This document shows, one piece after another, positions 24,780 to 36,091 of a stretch of 64,000 nucleotides of DNA. Source of the stretch: Clitopilus passeckerianus (taxonomy: Eukaryota; Basidiomycota; Agaricomycetes; Agaricales; Entolomataceae); NCBI GenBank assembly GCA_944990035.1, contig CALYLX010000061.1, positions 1-64,000 on the forward strand, written 5' to 3'. Both the position numbers and the translations under genes were made by a program. Below the pieces are notes generated by a model, which worked only from the letters and a program-made list of their open reading frames with translations, had not been told where the DNA came from and did not search any database. How positions within the stretch are numbered: the stretch's first letter is position 1; each line of letters begins with the position of its first letter.

Positions 24780-25001
24780 ACAGGGTGGGTTCCTAACCTA
24801 TTCAGAAGTGGAGGTTCTTAACTGTATCTACTAGTAGATAGACCACCTTTGGTTCGTCTCTATCAGCATTTCCAGGCCCGGTTTTAACAGGTTGTTTGTG
24901 ATAGTCACCGCAAACTTCGTCTTCCAGAGCCTCCAGTAATTCATTATCCGTGAGTTGAACGCATATCGCGTATTGTATTGTACTCATCCTTCTTCCCAGA
25001 C

Positions 25002-26906
25002 TACCCTGTTACGTCCATCTGCTTCGCAGCTGCCTATCCATGATAGTGAGGTGTACGCTAAGAATTTGCTACCTAGAAAGCACGGCTACCCTCTCTGGAT
25101 TCCTCAACCCCCCGGCGATCTCCCTCCAGAATATACACAGAATGGCCTCAGCATCGGAGACGTAGGCATAATCACGCCAGATGGCCAATTTGACTTTCTG
25201 TTCAACGTCTTCCTACCTGCGGATGACCCCATCAATGGTGGTCTTGTGCCGGAAGATTTCGTTCCTCTATCTCTCGGCACAAGAGACGTCCGCTTCAATG
25301 AACCGGCTTGGGATGAGAATACTTGCGTGGCTAGTCACTTGATAGAGAACCAGAAAATCTACACGTGCGTTAACATTTCCGAGGTAACCCCCCGAGTTGC
25401 TGACGTTCCATCAGTCAATCGACATGCTCATCATACGTCTTCACCTGTACCTCAACGACAGGTGCAATCTTAGCCCTACCTAAAGGCGCATTTCGATGGG
25501 ACTTGCGCAATGTGAACGCCGTATCTTCGTACGCACTGGACCACGCTTTGACCTGGTATGAATTTATGAATCAAGTACGAGGATGGAACGCCCCAAACGG
25601 ATCCTTGTATATTATTACGGGATGCGATAAGACGACATTGTGGGGAAATGCCTCGTTCTCCCGTGATGCAAAGACGCATAATAGCTTCGACTTACGCTAC
25701 ACTCGGGAAATGCTCGACCAATTCCCCTCCAACGACGAGAATCAAGCCTATTTCTGGGAACAAACTATCTTCGCATCTACGAAATCGAATCCCCGACATC
25801 CCATAGCACGAAGTCCCAATCAATGTGTCTTTCTAAGGGGGTTTAAGATTCGAGTTAGAGAGAGCCTCTGGGATGCCCTGACCAGTCCTGGGACGGTGAA
25901 GGATGTATCCACCTGCAAACCAAACACGATTCTTTCGAAGAGTAAATATATACCCTTTGGAGGCGCTGAGAAACCGTCCAAAGCCTTCGGTGAAAGGTCA
26001 AGCAGAGGTAAACACAGATGATCAGCCCCTGGAGCCTGACGCCACGACTGTCGATGAGTCTTCCTCCTCTAATGAGGTTAGTTTGGTTCCATTATGTCGA
26101 GCTTAAAGTTGATCTGATTATTCTCTACGCAGGTCCCTCATCCTTCGGACTTGATTAACAAGTATCTACTGAGCGCCGTAAGTCTTATTTTGACTTTATG
26201 ACCTTATGATTGATGCCAGCTAAATAGGTCCTATTCTAGCACGAAAATGTAAAGGTTGCGATTACACATGACGACGTGTGGATGTCTTTACTTGAAGAGG
26301 TAAGCCACCTTATCACGTCTCTTTGTGTAGTATCAAGTTTAGTGTTCCAACATCAGGGCGAGAATCTTGTTCCAGAAGAGGGAGATCTCATCAGGCGTAT
26401 GACCGAACGCTGGAAAGTAGTGTGCAGTGGTGGTACGTTGGCAGGTTATCGCTTGGGGGCTCACTTGATACCCATTACTGCTTTTAGACGGTATCTATCC
26501 TGCCATGAACGACATGGATATCCAAGGTCCTGCAGAGACGCCCAACGAAGAAACAGAGGACCAGGCCGCTGATATGATCTCACCCGAGGCACAACCTCCT
26601 GCAGAAAATTCCGGAGAAACGGCACCACCTCCAACGTACGATTCAGACGTTGCAAGCACACCTAACCCAGCACGGCCCCAGTCCTCAGCGGCTTCACGAG
26701 CGGAGTCTCCGATTCGCGAAATCGAAATTGTTAGGGCTCCGAAACGACCTCCGAGCATATACAAGTACACACCATTGGTTACATCTCCTACACCTGTCAG
26801 CGAGGAGTTCCCGGAAGTCCGACCACCGAGAAGGGTTCTTGTAAAGAGTGCCGCACGCAGAATATTGTGGAGGGTGTTTCATCCTCGAAGTCGACGTTTG
26901 AATTAG
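25002..26906 (+). CDS. Unknown basidiomycete domain protein with Pro/Ser-rich tail
   Basis: Paralogue of the N-terminal part of the 18.6 kb gene. Exon around 25002-25364 carries VYAKNLLPRKHGYPLWIPQP, SIGDVGIITPDGQFDFLFNV and PAWDENTCVASHLIENQK. The next exon (about 25427 onward) has APNGSLYIITGCDKTTLWG and NQCVFLRGFKIRVRE. Small exons follow: VPHPSDLINKYLLSA, HENVKVAITHDDVWMSLLEE, GENLVPEEGDLIRRM. The last exon, after the acceptor near 26488, gives a tail of about 140 residues rich in Pro, Ser, Glu and Thr that ends in a basic stretch, stop 26904-26906. Unlike its paralogue it has no ankyrin repeats. One frame change around 25950-26000 is unexplained. I could not find the initiator; the true start is probably a short upstream exon. 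Function unknown. Confidence 0.6.
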
Positions 26907-27175
26907 CTTGAGGGGAATCAGAGTTTACTCCCTTCCGGCGTATTTATTTCTCTGTTATTATCTACGTGTAGTCTATAACCGTATACCCCTACATAATTGA
27001 AGTCCTGCTGAAGAGGAAATAAGCGCCCATTGATCATTTCGATCAACGAGACTCCAACTCAACTCAATCCTTCTTGACACCACAAATGACTACTCCTCCC
27101 CGATGACGACACCTCCGGGGTACGAATATAACTTCAGATAAATCTACTTCAGAACCACGATAACATACCTCACAC

Positions 27176-27922
27176 ATGGATCCCTCCAACAACGACTCCC
27201 CAGACTCAAGCACCTTCGCCCTCCCCTTCAACGCCTTCTTCTCCCTCATCTCCTTCATCGCCTCCGTAAACATCGCCCTCTGCATCGGCGCCTCCCTCAC
27301 CTTCGCCACAGCCGAAAACCTCCTCGGATCTTCAGCTGATGAAGATATAGCCAGAGCCTCGAAGGGAGCGGTATTTTTTGCATGGGCGGGGGCAGCGAAT
27401 GGTGCTGCGCTGATATTGACGCTGCTATCGCAGTTGTTGTATACGAGTCCGACGTTTGTGGGGTTGTTTGTGAAGGAGGATGGGAATATTCGGACTGGCA
27501 CGGGAGGGACAAGTCCTCATGGTAGGAGGAGAGGAAGTGGGTATGGTGGACAGTCAAGGGTTAATACGGTTGGGAGTTTGAATTTGAGTGGGATGACGAG
27601 TGAAAGGAAGGAGAGGAGGCGTTTATCTCATGATGAGAATACCCATCGTGACTCGGACCCAGAACCTCAACTCGGGCAACAACCACAACGTGGTGGGTTT
27701 CGAGACAAGTGGATGCGTTGGCTCATGGGTACCATTGCATGGGGGAGTTTGGCCCTAGTCGCTGCTGGGTTAGGCCTGATTGGGGAAGGGATGAAGGTGG
27801 TTGATGAGACGGTTGGGGCGATTATGGAATGGATGTTGTTGCTGTTTGGATTGCCTACGTTTTTGTTCTGGATTGCGTTGCAGGTGATGGTGAGGGTGCC
27901 GTATATTGAGAGGTCGAGATGA
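27176..27922 (+). CDS. Four-helix membrane protein, paralogue 1
   Basis: Single-exon frame of 248 codons from ATG 27176. It has four hydrophobic segments: about residues 18-45 (FSLISFIASVNIALCIGASL), 66-90, 184-206 and 216-240. Between helices 2 and 3 is a polar insert of about 75 residues rich in Gly, Arg and Ser that is absent from the two paralogues (175 residues each, at 41674 and 43315). Family signatures are FFxLISFxASV near the N-terminus, QLLYTSPTF after helix 2, and GLIGEGMKVxD between helices 3 and 4. I do not recognise a named family, and no catalytic motif is visible. Upstream at 27012-27064 is a block shared with 23.85 kb. Membrane location is a direct prediction; function is unknown. 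Confidence 0.7.
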   Translation: MDPSNNDSPDSSTFALPFNAFFSLISFIASVNIALCIGASLTFATAENLLGSSADEDIARASKGAVFFAWAGAANGAALILTLLSQLLYTSPTFVGLFVKEDGNIRTGTGGTSPHGRRRGSGYGGQSRVNTVGSLNLSGMTSERKERRRLSHDENTHRDSDPEPQLGQQPQRGGFRDKWMRWLMGTIAWGSLALVAAGLGLIGEGMKVVDETVGAIMEWMLLLFGLPTFLFWIALQVMVRVPYIERSR

Positions 27923-28770
27923 GTTGGCGGGTCTGAGAAACACATCCTGTGCTATACACTGTACCATTATACCAACTTTCCTGTAATACCACTCTCAATC
28001 ACGTTCTCCTGGAGGACATATCCCGCTGTCGTTAGCGTTTGACAAATCGTCCAACGGGCCTGCCGCGAACGCAATCTGTACCTGCAGTAATGCGCCGCAC
28101 CGCACGGAACTCTGCAAGAAATCTGACCCTGGACCTGCCAGTGCATTCCCTGTCATCAAATCCCTCGTGGGGTGAAGTATCTGGGAAAGTCTCATCAATT
28201 CATCATGCTAACCCACATCCATCGACTTCCATTGGACTATGCACCATCTTTCTGCCTCTCATCTCCTCCTCGCAGCACCCCAGCAGCCAAAACCAAAATT
28301 GCCAAACGCTTCGGCACCACCGGAACGCGATTAGGCGCCAAAATTTGATTGGCGTGGGAATGAAGGACTACCATAACAGGCTTGCGCAGCGTTGGTTCCT
28401 GTGTCACCAAGGCCCTGGCCCAAACTGTCCGCAGAACACAGCAACAACGTTTGGCGGTACAGCCACACCACACTCAGCACTGTCCGTCAATCAATTGCTC
28501 CCTTCCAGACAGTCACCGCCGCGTTGTCAGTGGCCTGCTCGCAGCTTTATACACTCGGCGGCTATCGGGTGTCTCCACTCTTTTCTTCTTGCTACTATCG
28601 CCTTCATCTGGGTCAATCCCGTTCTTTATTGGCTTCTTTGATTGAACTGTATATTTCGAGCAACGACATCATCGAGGGCATCAGGCCACTTCAATCCCAC
28701 TGTTCGTTGATACTGTTTTCGTGGCAGAAGAAGAACATAACGACGCGCAAGGCAGCGTTCTAAAGTCACC
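27923..28770. other. Intergenic, upstream of chitin synthase
   Basis: Long 5' flank of the chitin synthase gene. Open frames here are in all directions and show no family features, so I see no supported gene. Confidence 0.45.
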
Positions 28771-31700
28771 ATGAACCGTTTCCCCCCTCCAGAAGCAGAC
28801 GAAGGCCAGAGAAGGCATTACAACGACTCGTACAACCCCTACGAGCAAGCACAACCCAACTACCCTCCCGCCCCTCCTCAGGCTCCCTATCCACCTCCGT
28901 CTCATACACCTCAACCATATGGGCACCAGGACCCGTTCTCCTCACCACCAAGGGAGTCGTTCTCCATTCTGGCGCCTCCGCCGCCTCCACCTCAGCTCGA
29001 GAACAACCCTTTTGCAAGTGGATATAACCAGAGCCCGTATTCGAATCCAATGTCTCCACCTCCCGGTGGACCCAGACCTATGAGTGGGTACGGTGGCCCA
29101 GGCGGATTCACGCCTCCCCCTCCTCCACCCAATGCAGGCTCTCCACCCCGACCGAACGTTCACCCCCTACATAACCAATCCAGCTTCCCCAGCACTACCG
29201 CGTACAACACCTCATACCAGGACGAGGAGCAGCACGAACAGGAGCATGACGGGAGCGGTGCTATACCTCTCCTCCGACGCGACCCTTCACAGAGCGATAG
29301 CTTCGTGAACGTGGACATGCCCATTCCTGGCGCTTATGGATACCCACCAGGACCAGGTGACGACGAGGCGAACAATATTCGCTATGGAAGAATCCCCGCT
29401 CGCGTTCCTCGCCGATACAAGACGATCAAGAAAGTCGAGCTGTTCCATGGGAACTACGTCAACGACCAACCAGTGCCCTCTAAACTCCTCGACCTGTGTG
29501 GCAACCGCACGGATAGGGAGTTCACGCATATGCGCTACAGCGCTGTGACGTGTGACCCTAATGGGTTCAGTGATTCTGGGTTCACGCTGAGGCAGATTCA
29601 CTATGACCCGCCGAGGAGGACGGAGCTGTTTATTGTGATGACGATGTACAATGAGGATGAAGAGTTGTTTTGCAGGACGATGCATGGTGTGATGAAGAAT
29701 ATTGCGCATTTGTGTAAGAGGGAGAGGAGTAAGACCTGGGGGAAGGAGGGATGGAAGAAGGTGGTGGTGTGTATTGTTAGTGACGGACGAGCGAAAATCC
29801 ACGCGAGGACGTTGAGTGTTATTGCTGCAATGGGGGCTTATCAGGAGGATGTTGCCAAGGTGGGAAGGTGGTTTGCTATTTTCAGAAACGAATATTGACC
29901 TTTTATACCCATTTATAGCAAGCAATCAATGGCACACCAGTCACAGCGCACGTCTTTGAGTACACAACTCAAGTCAGTGTGACACCCAATCTCAAAATCG
30001 AAGGTCCGGAAAAGGGAATGGTTCCTGTCCAAATTATATTCTGCCTCAAAGAACTCAACGCCAAGAAGATCAATTCCCATCGGTGGTTCTTCAATGCCTT
30101 CGGCCCGGTCCTCCAGCCTAACGTCTGTGTCCTGCTTGATGTTGGAACTGAACCCGGTCCAACGAGTATCTATCATTTGTGGAAGGCCTTCGACATCAAC
30201 TCGAATGTTGGCGGTGCTTGTGGAGAGATTGTCGCGCTGAAGGGCAAGTACTGGAGGAATCTGTTGAACCCGCTGGTCGCTGCGCAGAACTTTGAGTACA
30301 AGATGAGTAACATCCTCGACAAGCCTTTGTGAGTCTTCTCTGCCCTCAGCAAACTGCACCATCCTGACAAGGCGACGACAGGGAATCGATTTTCGGCTAC
30401 ATCACGGTGCTTCCGGGAGCGTTCTCTGCATATCGGTACATTGCTCTGCAAAATGACGTGACGGGCGAAGGGCCGCTGCAGAAGTATTTCCTGGGTGAAA
30501 AGATGCACGGTGCTGGTGCAGATATCTTCACTGCCAACATGTACCTCGCTGAGGATCGTGTAAGTTGCATTTTCTTCCCCGCCTTACCCAATCTCACCTT
30601 TCCACCCGTATAGATCCTTTGTTGGGAACTCGTCTCCAAACGCGGTGGCTCCTGGACTCTTCACTACGTCAAGTCCGCCTACGCCATCACCGATGTGCCA
30701 GACCAAGTCCCCGAATTGATTTCCCAACGTCGACGATGGTTGAACGGCTCTTTCTTCGCTGCTGTTCACTCGACTGTGCATTTCTACTATATCTATCGCA
30801 GCTCGCATTCATTTGTGAGAAAGGCGTGGATCCATGTGGAGATGTTCTATCAGCTATTCAACTTGATTTTCAGTTGGTTCGCTTTGGTGAGTTTGCTTGC
30901 GTTCTAATGCTGCTTGAGGAGAGGATGCTGATGGTTTATGCATGATAGGCCAATTTCTACATTGCATTCTCGGTTCTTACTACGGCTATGGAAACCCTCT
31001 ACCGCCAGACGCGTTGGGTCAATATCATCCTGAACTACTTTTACGTTGGACTGTTGATCATGTGCTTCATCCTGTCACTTGGAAATCGACCGCAAGGTAG
31101 CAAGTGGGGTTATACCCTCGCGATGCTTGGGTTTGCTGTTGTCACGGTATACATGACTGTATGCGCTCTCTTCCACCGCTCCCAAGTTCAGGAAGCTAAT
31201 AAGACTTATAGACTGCAGCCTTCCTACTTGCGATCAAGGGTATCCAGCAAGTGGCCGACGAGATCAAGCAAAACACTGGACAAGCCATCGGTGTTGGAGA
31301 TGTCTTCACCAACCCGATTTTCAGAAACATTGTTTTGTCGATTTTGGCTACCACTGGTCTTTATCTCATCGCTAGTTTGATTTTCGTGAGTCGCCTCGTC
31401 CATGCCTTTCCGCCTAGCGTATACTGACAAAATCCACCCTCATCACACAGTTCGAGCCTTGGCACATGATCACCTCCTTTATCCAATACCTCCTCATGGC
31501 CCCCTCCTACATTGCCGTTCTGAACGTCTACGCATTTGCAAACGTGCACGACGTTTCTTGGGGTACCAAGGGTGACAATGCACCCGGTCAGAAGCTTGAC
31601 AAGATCGAAACCGGCAAAGGCGAGAACAAGAACACGGTCGAGGTCGCTGGGCCAACGAGTGAAAAGGATCTGAACATGTTATACGAAGACGCTATCCACG

Positions 31701-32109
31701 TGTTGCAGACGAAGCCACCTAAGGAGGAGCCCAAAGTTAATGCTGCTCAGCAGGAGGAGGATTATTACAGGAGTTTCAGGACGAAGTGAGTTTTTCGGTG
31801 TTGTAGTGAATTTAGGGCGGGGGAACTGACCGGGCTCCGTTGTCTAGTGTGCTTCTTGCGTGGACGCTCTCGAATGCATTGCTTGCGGCGTTGATTCTGA
31901 AGACGAATGATAGCAGCAGCGCAAGTAAGGCTGTTAATGGATATTTGGCGTTCTTGCTGTTCTCCGTCGCTGGTCTTGCCTGTGCGTACCTTTTTCCCGA
32001 GTCCTGACTGTGTTGGGATTGTAACTGATGGAATTTTCCGCTTTCTTCAGTTGTGAGGTTTATTGGATCAACGGCGTATATGATTGTTCGGTTGTTCGCT
32101 GGCGAGTAG
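28771..32109 (+). CDS. chs: Chitin synthase (GT2 family)
   Basis: Membrane enzyme that polymerises UDP-GlcNAc into cell-wall chitin. Exon 1 (28771-29859) codes for a Pro/Tyr/Gln-rich N-terminal region of about 200 residues and then the chitin synthase N-terminal domain ([20 protein letters not shown]). Exons at about 29919-30328 and 30382-30559 contain [19 protein letters not shown] and AEDR. The next exon has the QRRRW product-binding motif ([13 protein letters not shown]), followed by a cluster of membrane helices and the last exon ending RLFAGE before TAG 32107-32109. All exons join in frame through GT-AG introns, so the gene looks intact. The layout fits class I-III enzymes; I cannot assign the exact class without a tree. 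The start is the first ATG before the Pro-rich region. Confidence 0.93.
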
Positions 32110-32455
32110 ACGAACACTATCATGGACCCATGCCGCAGATACACATTCCCTTTGTGTGTACAAAATACAAATAGGACAAAAGGCCCGGGCTTTCCCAGTC
32201 GAACTCTTCGTTCTTTGCTCCCTCGTTACAGATGAAAGATGGACCTATCTATACAGCGCTTTTCCTTCCCAGTATTTATTCTTATACGTTCTCACGACTT
32301 TACCATGTCTCGTTTCCGTACATTTGAACGAATATTAATCTTCAATTAAATGCTTTACGATATGTACAACTTTCGGAGTATAGAAGAATGCACCCTTCCA
32401 TGCGACGTGAAATGACGTAGTCCATTCCCAGCAACCGCTATTGAACGTTTGAACC

Positions 32456-34669
32456 CTAGTAGTAAGTTTGCGAGCTGGTGGCATTGACCAGCGCCTCTGC
32501 TCCTTTAGAGCGGATCTTGAACACACATCGATAAGGTTCAGGTGTGCTATTGTGTCCGTCAGCATCAGGACGTAGCGTGGCTATACATAGAATCACAAAT
32601 AGTACTTACTTGACCATGCCAGTACGATACTTGTGCGTCAGAGGAATCTCCTTCCCGTTCTCGTCGACGGTCTTGGAAATGTCGTAAGCGGCGATCAAGG
32701 ATGCTAGGGCAATCCAGACCGCGTCGACAGCGAAGTAACGTCCAGAGCAGATTCTACAATTTCGTCGGATCTGTTGAGAACCCGTCGGTTGAAAACACTT
32801 GAGGTAAATTACTTACCGTATGCCAAACCCGAAAGCAGCGTGGGCTGGGTCTTTTACGGTGGGATCAATTTCTCCGCCTTTACTGAGGAATCGCTCAGGC
32901 TAGAAGTCCCATGGGTCCGGGTAATGCTTTGGATCGTGCAACATGGCCCTATCAAAGCGAATGTATAAGTTGCCATGCCTGGAACAGGTACGGATAAAAG
33001 AAATATATACCAGGCATTGGGGATGAGAATCGCTCCCTTGGGAATTCGATAGCCATTGAATTCGTCTTCTTCGTCCGCTATGTGAGGAATTGCTGAAGAC
33101 GGCTTTCATCAGAAGGTTGCTGGGGTAGACTCTGTTGAATACATACCGATTGGCGTAGTCGTCCTCCACCTCAGTCCTTCCTTGACGATTGCGGTTAGGT
33201 ACGGGAGATGATTATAATCCTCGAACGTTGGGAGGCGGTCTGTTCCTACGACTTCATCAATCTGCTTGCGAGCCTTGGCTACAACGTCAGGATGTTCCAG
33301 GAGGCGCAGGAGAGTCGTAGAAATGGCTGAGACTGTCTGCGGAGAACGATATTAGAGAGGGTGCCACTTAAGATCTCCAAGCAACTCAACGTATCCATTC
33401 CAGCGGCATACATAGTTCCTGTAGCACATTGAACGTCGTTTTCATGCTCTTTCAGTTCACCGTGAAGATATTTCTGTCGAAGTGCATGGGACATGAAGGA
33501 GTAAGGCTCATCGCCGGCCTAAGGGTTTCAAAACATTTGCTTCAGAGTTAGAACATCGACGCCAATCAATAAAATGACCATACCTGCGCCTTGGCCTTCG
33601 CAGATTCAAAAGGCAACTTGACCATGTATTCAGCAGTCTTCCTCCATTCCTTCGCTTTCCTTTGGAAACCAGCGCCCGGGACCCACGGCGGAACATATTT
33701 GAGTGCGGGGATGGCATCCACCAAGAACGCTCCAGGTACAGCGGCATACGATATTGTTTCCATCGCCTTTTCCGCTGCTTGAATAAACGGATCGTTCATT
33801 TCGCGAACATCAAGCCCATATGTGACTTTCATGATGGTTTCACCAGACATCCTGATCAAAGATATTAGTACCAGACGAATCCCGTGTCGGTGATTGTATC
33901 AAATACTCACTGCCTCAGTTCCTTGAGAACATCTGTAGGTTCTAAATTATCCAAGATTCTGCGAAGGAGGCCATGAGTAGCCTTGAGTTCGTAGGCGTGG
34001 AATTTAGTTGCGGCTTCTGGGTGGAAAGACTGGTGCATCAACCGTCTGCGCCGGCGCCTACATCCGAAGGATGACGTCAGACTCTTTTTTTTCTTGGGAT
34101 AGGCCATAAGAGGTATGTTTATCAGACATTGCCTATCGGGAAGTTCAGTATACAGTAAAGGTTCCGTCGACGCCACGAGGCAAGCTCACCATAGGTTAGG
34201 AAGCCGAGGAGAAAATTCCAACCCATGAGGTCGACCACCATTGTCAGGTGCATGCTATCGGAGCCATGTCAGGAATGAATTGAATGGTGGTATATAATTA
34301 CCGAAATTCACCGGTCTGAATAGTTCGAAGATCTCGTCTCTAGTAGTTCGTTTGCGACATCTGCAGTGTCAAAAATAATCAACGACGTCCCTGCGGCGTC
34401 GAAGTGAAGGATATCCGTTCCTGGTATAGTAGCTTGAGCAACCTTGCGAGTCGGAAATTAGCACGAATACTCACCAAGTTTCTGGCACCATTCGTGGTAA
34501 GTATCTAGTCTTCACTCTTGGGCATTTGCAGCAAGTTCCCTATAAGTGGGAGCCTGTCAGGGCCAGGCGGCAGCGGCAATTGTGAGCGGCGTTTCATGAG
34601 CCATTGAGTGACAATTGCAGCGACGCGGACGCCTGCAACACTGACGTCGAGGAGGAGTCTATTACTCAT
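32456..34669 (-). pseudogene. Cytochrome P450, disrupted
   Basis: Spliced exons read as a full-length microsomal P450: an N-terminal hydrophobic helix, the hinge LPLPPGPDRLPLIGNLLQM, DLMGWNFLLGFLTYG, LMHQSFHPEAATKF, an I-helix region ending AAGMDTL, the ExxR motif KEGLRWR, and the heme loop FGFGIRICSGRYFA with its Cys. It is broken in two places. Near 34505-34507 a TAG replaces the Trp codon expected after SED, with one base missing just after it. At 32900-32902 a second TAG falls between PDPWDF and PERFL, before the heme cysteine. Both are substitutions, which points to a real pseudogene. The ATG is at 34667-34669 and the normal stop at 32456-32458. The style resembles CYP families expanded in wood-decay basidiomycetes; the substrate is unknown. 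Confidence 0.8.
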
Positions 34670-36091
34670 GATGAGCGGTGGCAAGGCCTTTGACGACGAG
34701 GGAACGGAAAGCCCGCCACTTTATGGTGACTTGCATTCTTATATCAACACTTACGGGAGCCAATTTGATCACCCATAAGACCACATTCTCACCACAGCCA
34801 AGTGTAATAGTACTGGACCTACGGCGAACTTCTTCGATAGGGGATTGCACAGCGAGCCTCGCCGAGAACACATCGAACCTAGACTTCAAGGAGGTATTCT
34901 GTCAGATTAATTGTTCGATATTGTGGTTCTTCAGGACCAAGGTCAGGACCGTCCATGATGTACCTTTCGACGGCTCGATAACCCAGCTAGTTTAATCGGA
35001 GCCGGCGGCCTAGGAGCCTCGTGGGAATGAAATACCTCCGGTCTGTCAAGGCGGTCTCCAGTTGAATTTACCAGTTGTTCAAGCACCGTGAAACGACTCC
35101 TAAGACGCTAGAAACGATGGGAAAACACGAAGGCTTTTTACCCCACTTCAGCATGGATGTATAGTCGCGTAGCGGTGTAACGTATGTTGCAACGACTTCC
35201 AAGAAGTGATTAGCTGATGAATTGATCATGTTTGGCACAGATGGCGTAGCCAAATACTGATGCAGACTGCTCGGCAGCTTCCTCCGATTATACCACACTC
35301 TTACCACACCATATACATTCACTTAGAGACGTGGGGCAAGTATCAAGGTACGGCTATTTAGAAGATCACTATGTATATTCTAAGTAAGTTTCTATGCGGT
35401 GTCACCTCAAATATACAGTCGACCCTACACCTTGATGGAGGGTGGCATGCGATGAGAAAACGGTTGCAAGAGGTCAAGCCTGAACAACTTGGCGTTGCGC
35501 GATTCCCGAGGCAACTTCTGAAGGAAACGAGTGAAGAAGCTGAAGCTGTTCAATCGCACGATACAGACCTAAAACTGCTGGGACGCTCAGAGTACTTTTC
35601 AACCCAGGGGAACCAGTATGTTGGCTTGAGGTGCCCATGATTATCAACCGATCGCTCAACTCTTCCACCCTACACAAGGATATCGTTGCGTATCGCGGGT
35701 ATGATAACGGGACTCAGCACACGAGGCTGATATTACTGCCCACAGAAGGACCCTTATACAAAACGGGAAATCAAAATTTTGACAGAAACTTCCACGTTAA
35801 CCGCATTCTCAAGTTGGCTTCCCTTGATGCCCGCTTGTTGTGGGGAACACATTGAATATAGAGACCATGATAATTCCCTGGAGATCTGATATCGAGACGA
35901 AAGGGGACCAAGGTTAGTAAAGATGATGATCGGGCATGGTTAGCTTGAACTCGTCTGTCAGAATTCTGTCAACCGATGGATTTTTATTTCCCCCTTTGGT
36001 GCGAGCATGCATGCCCTATATAGCTTCCTGTATTTGCTAACCTCCGTACCCTCGTACCGTCCACTGTCTTTCTATCACCAGGAGGAGAGCC
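34670..36091. other. Intergenic, no gene recognised
   Basis: About 1.4 kb with only short, unconvincing frames on both strands. A TATATA element at 36017-36022 belongs to the gene starting at 36092. Confidence 0.45.
36017..36022 (+). promoter_or_regulatory. TATA box of the 36.1 kb membrane protein
   Basis: TATATA about 70 bases upstream of the ATG at 36092, a typical spacing for fungal core promoters. Confidence 0.4.

Noticed and set aside
28039..28641. A + strand frame of 200 codons upstream of chitin synthase.
   Set aside because: Composition is Pro/Ser/His-rich without motif or splice logic; it is most likely promoter or UTR sequence.
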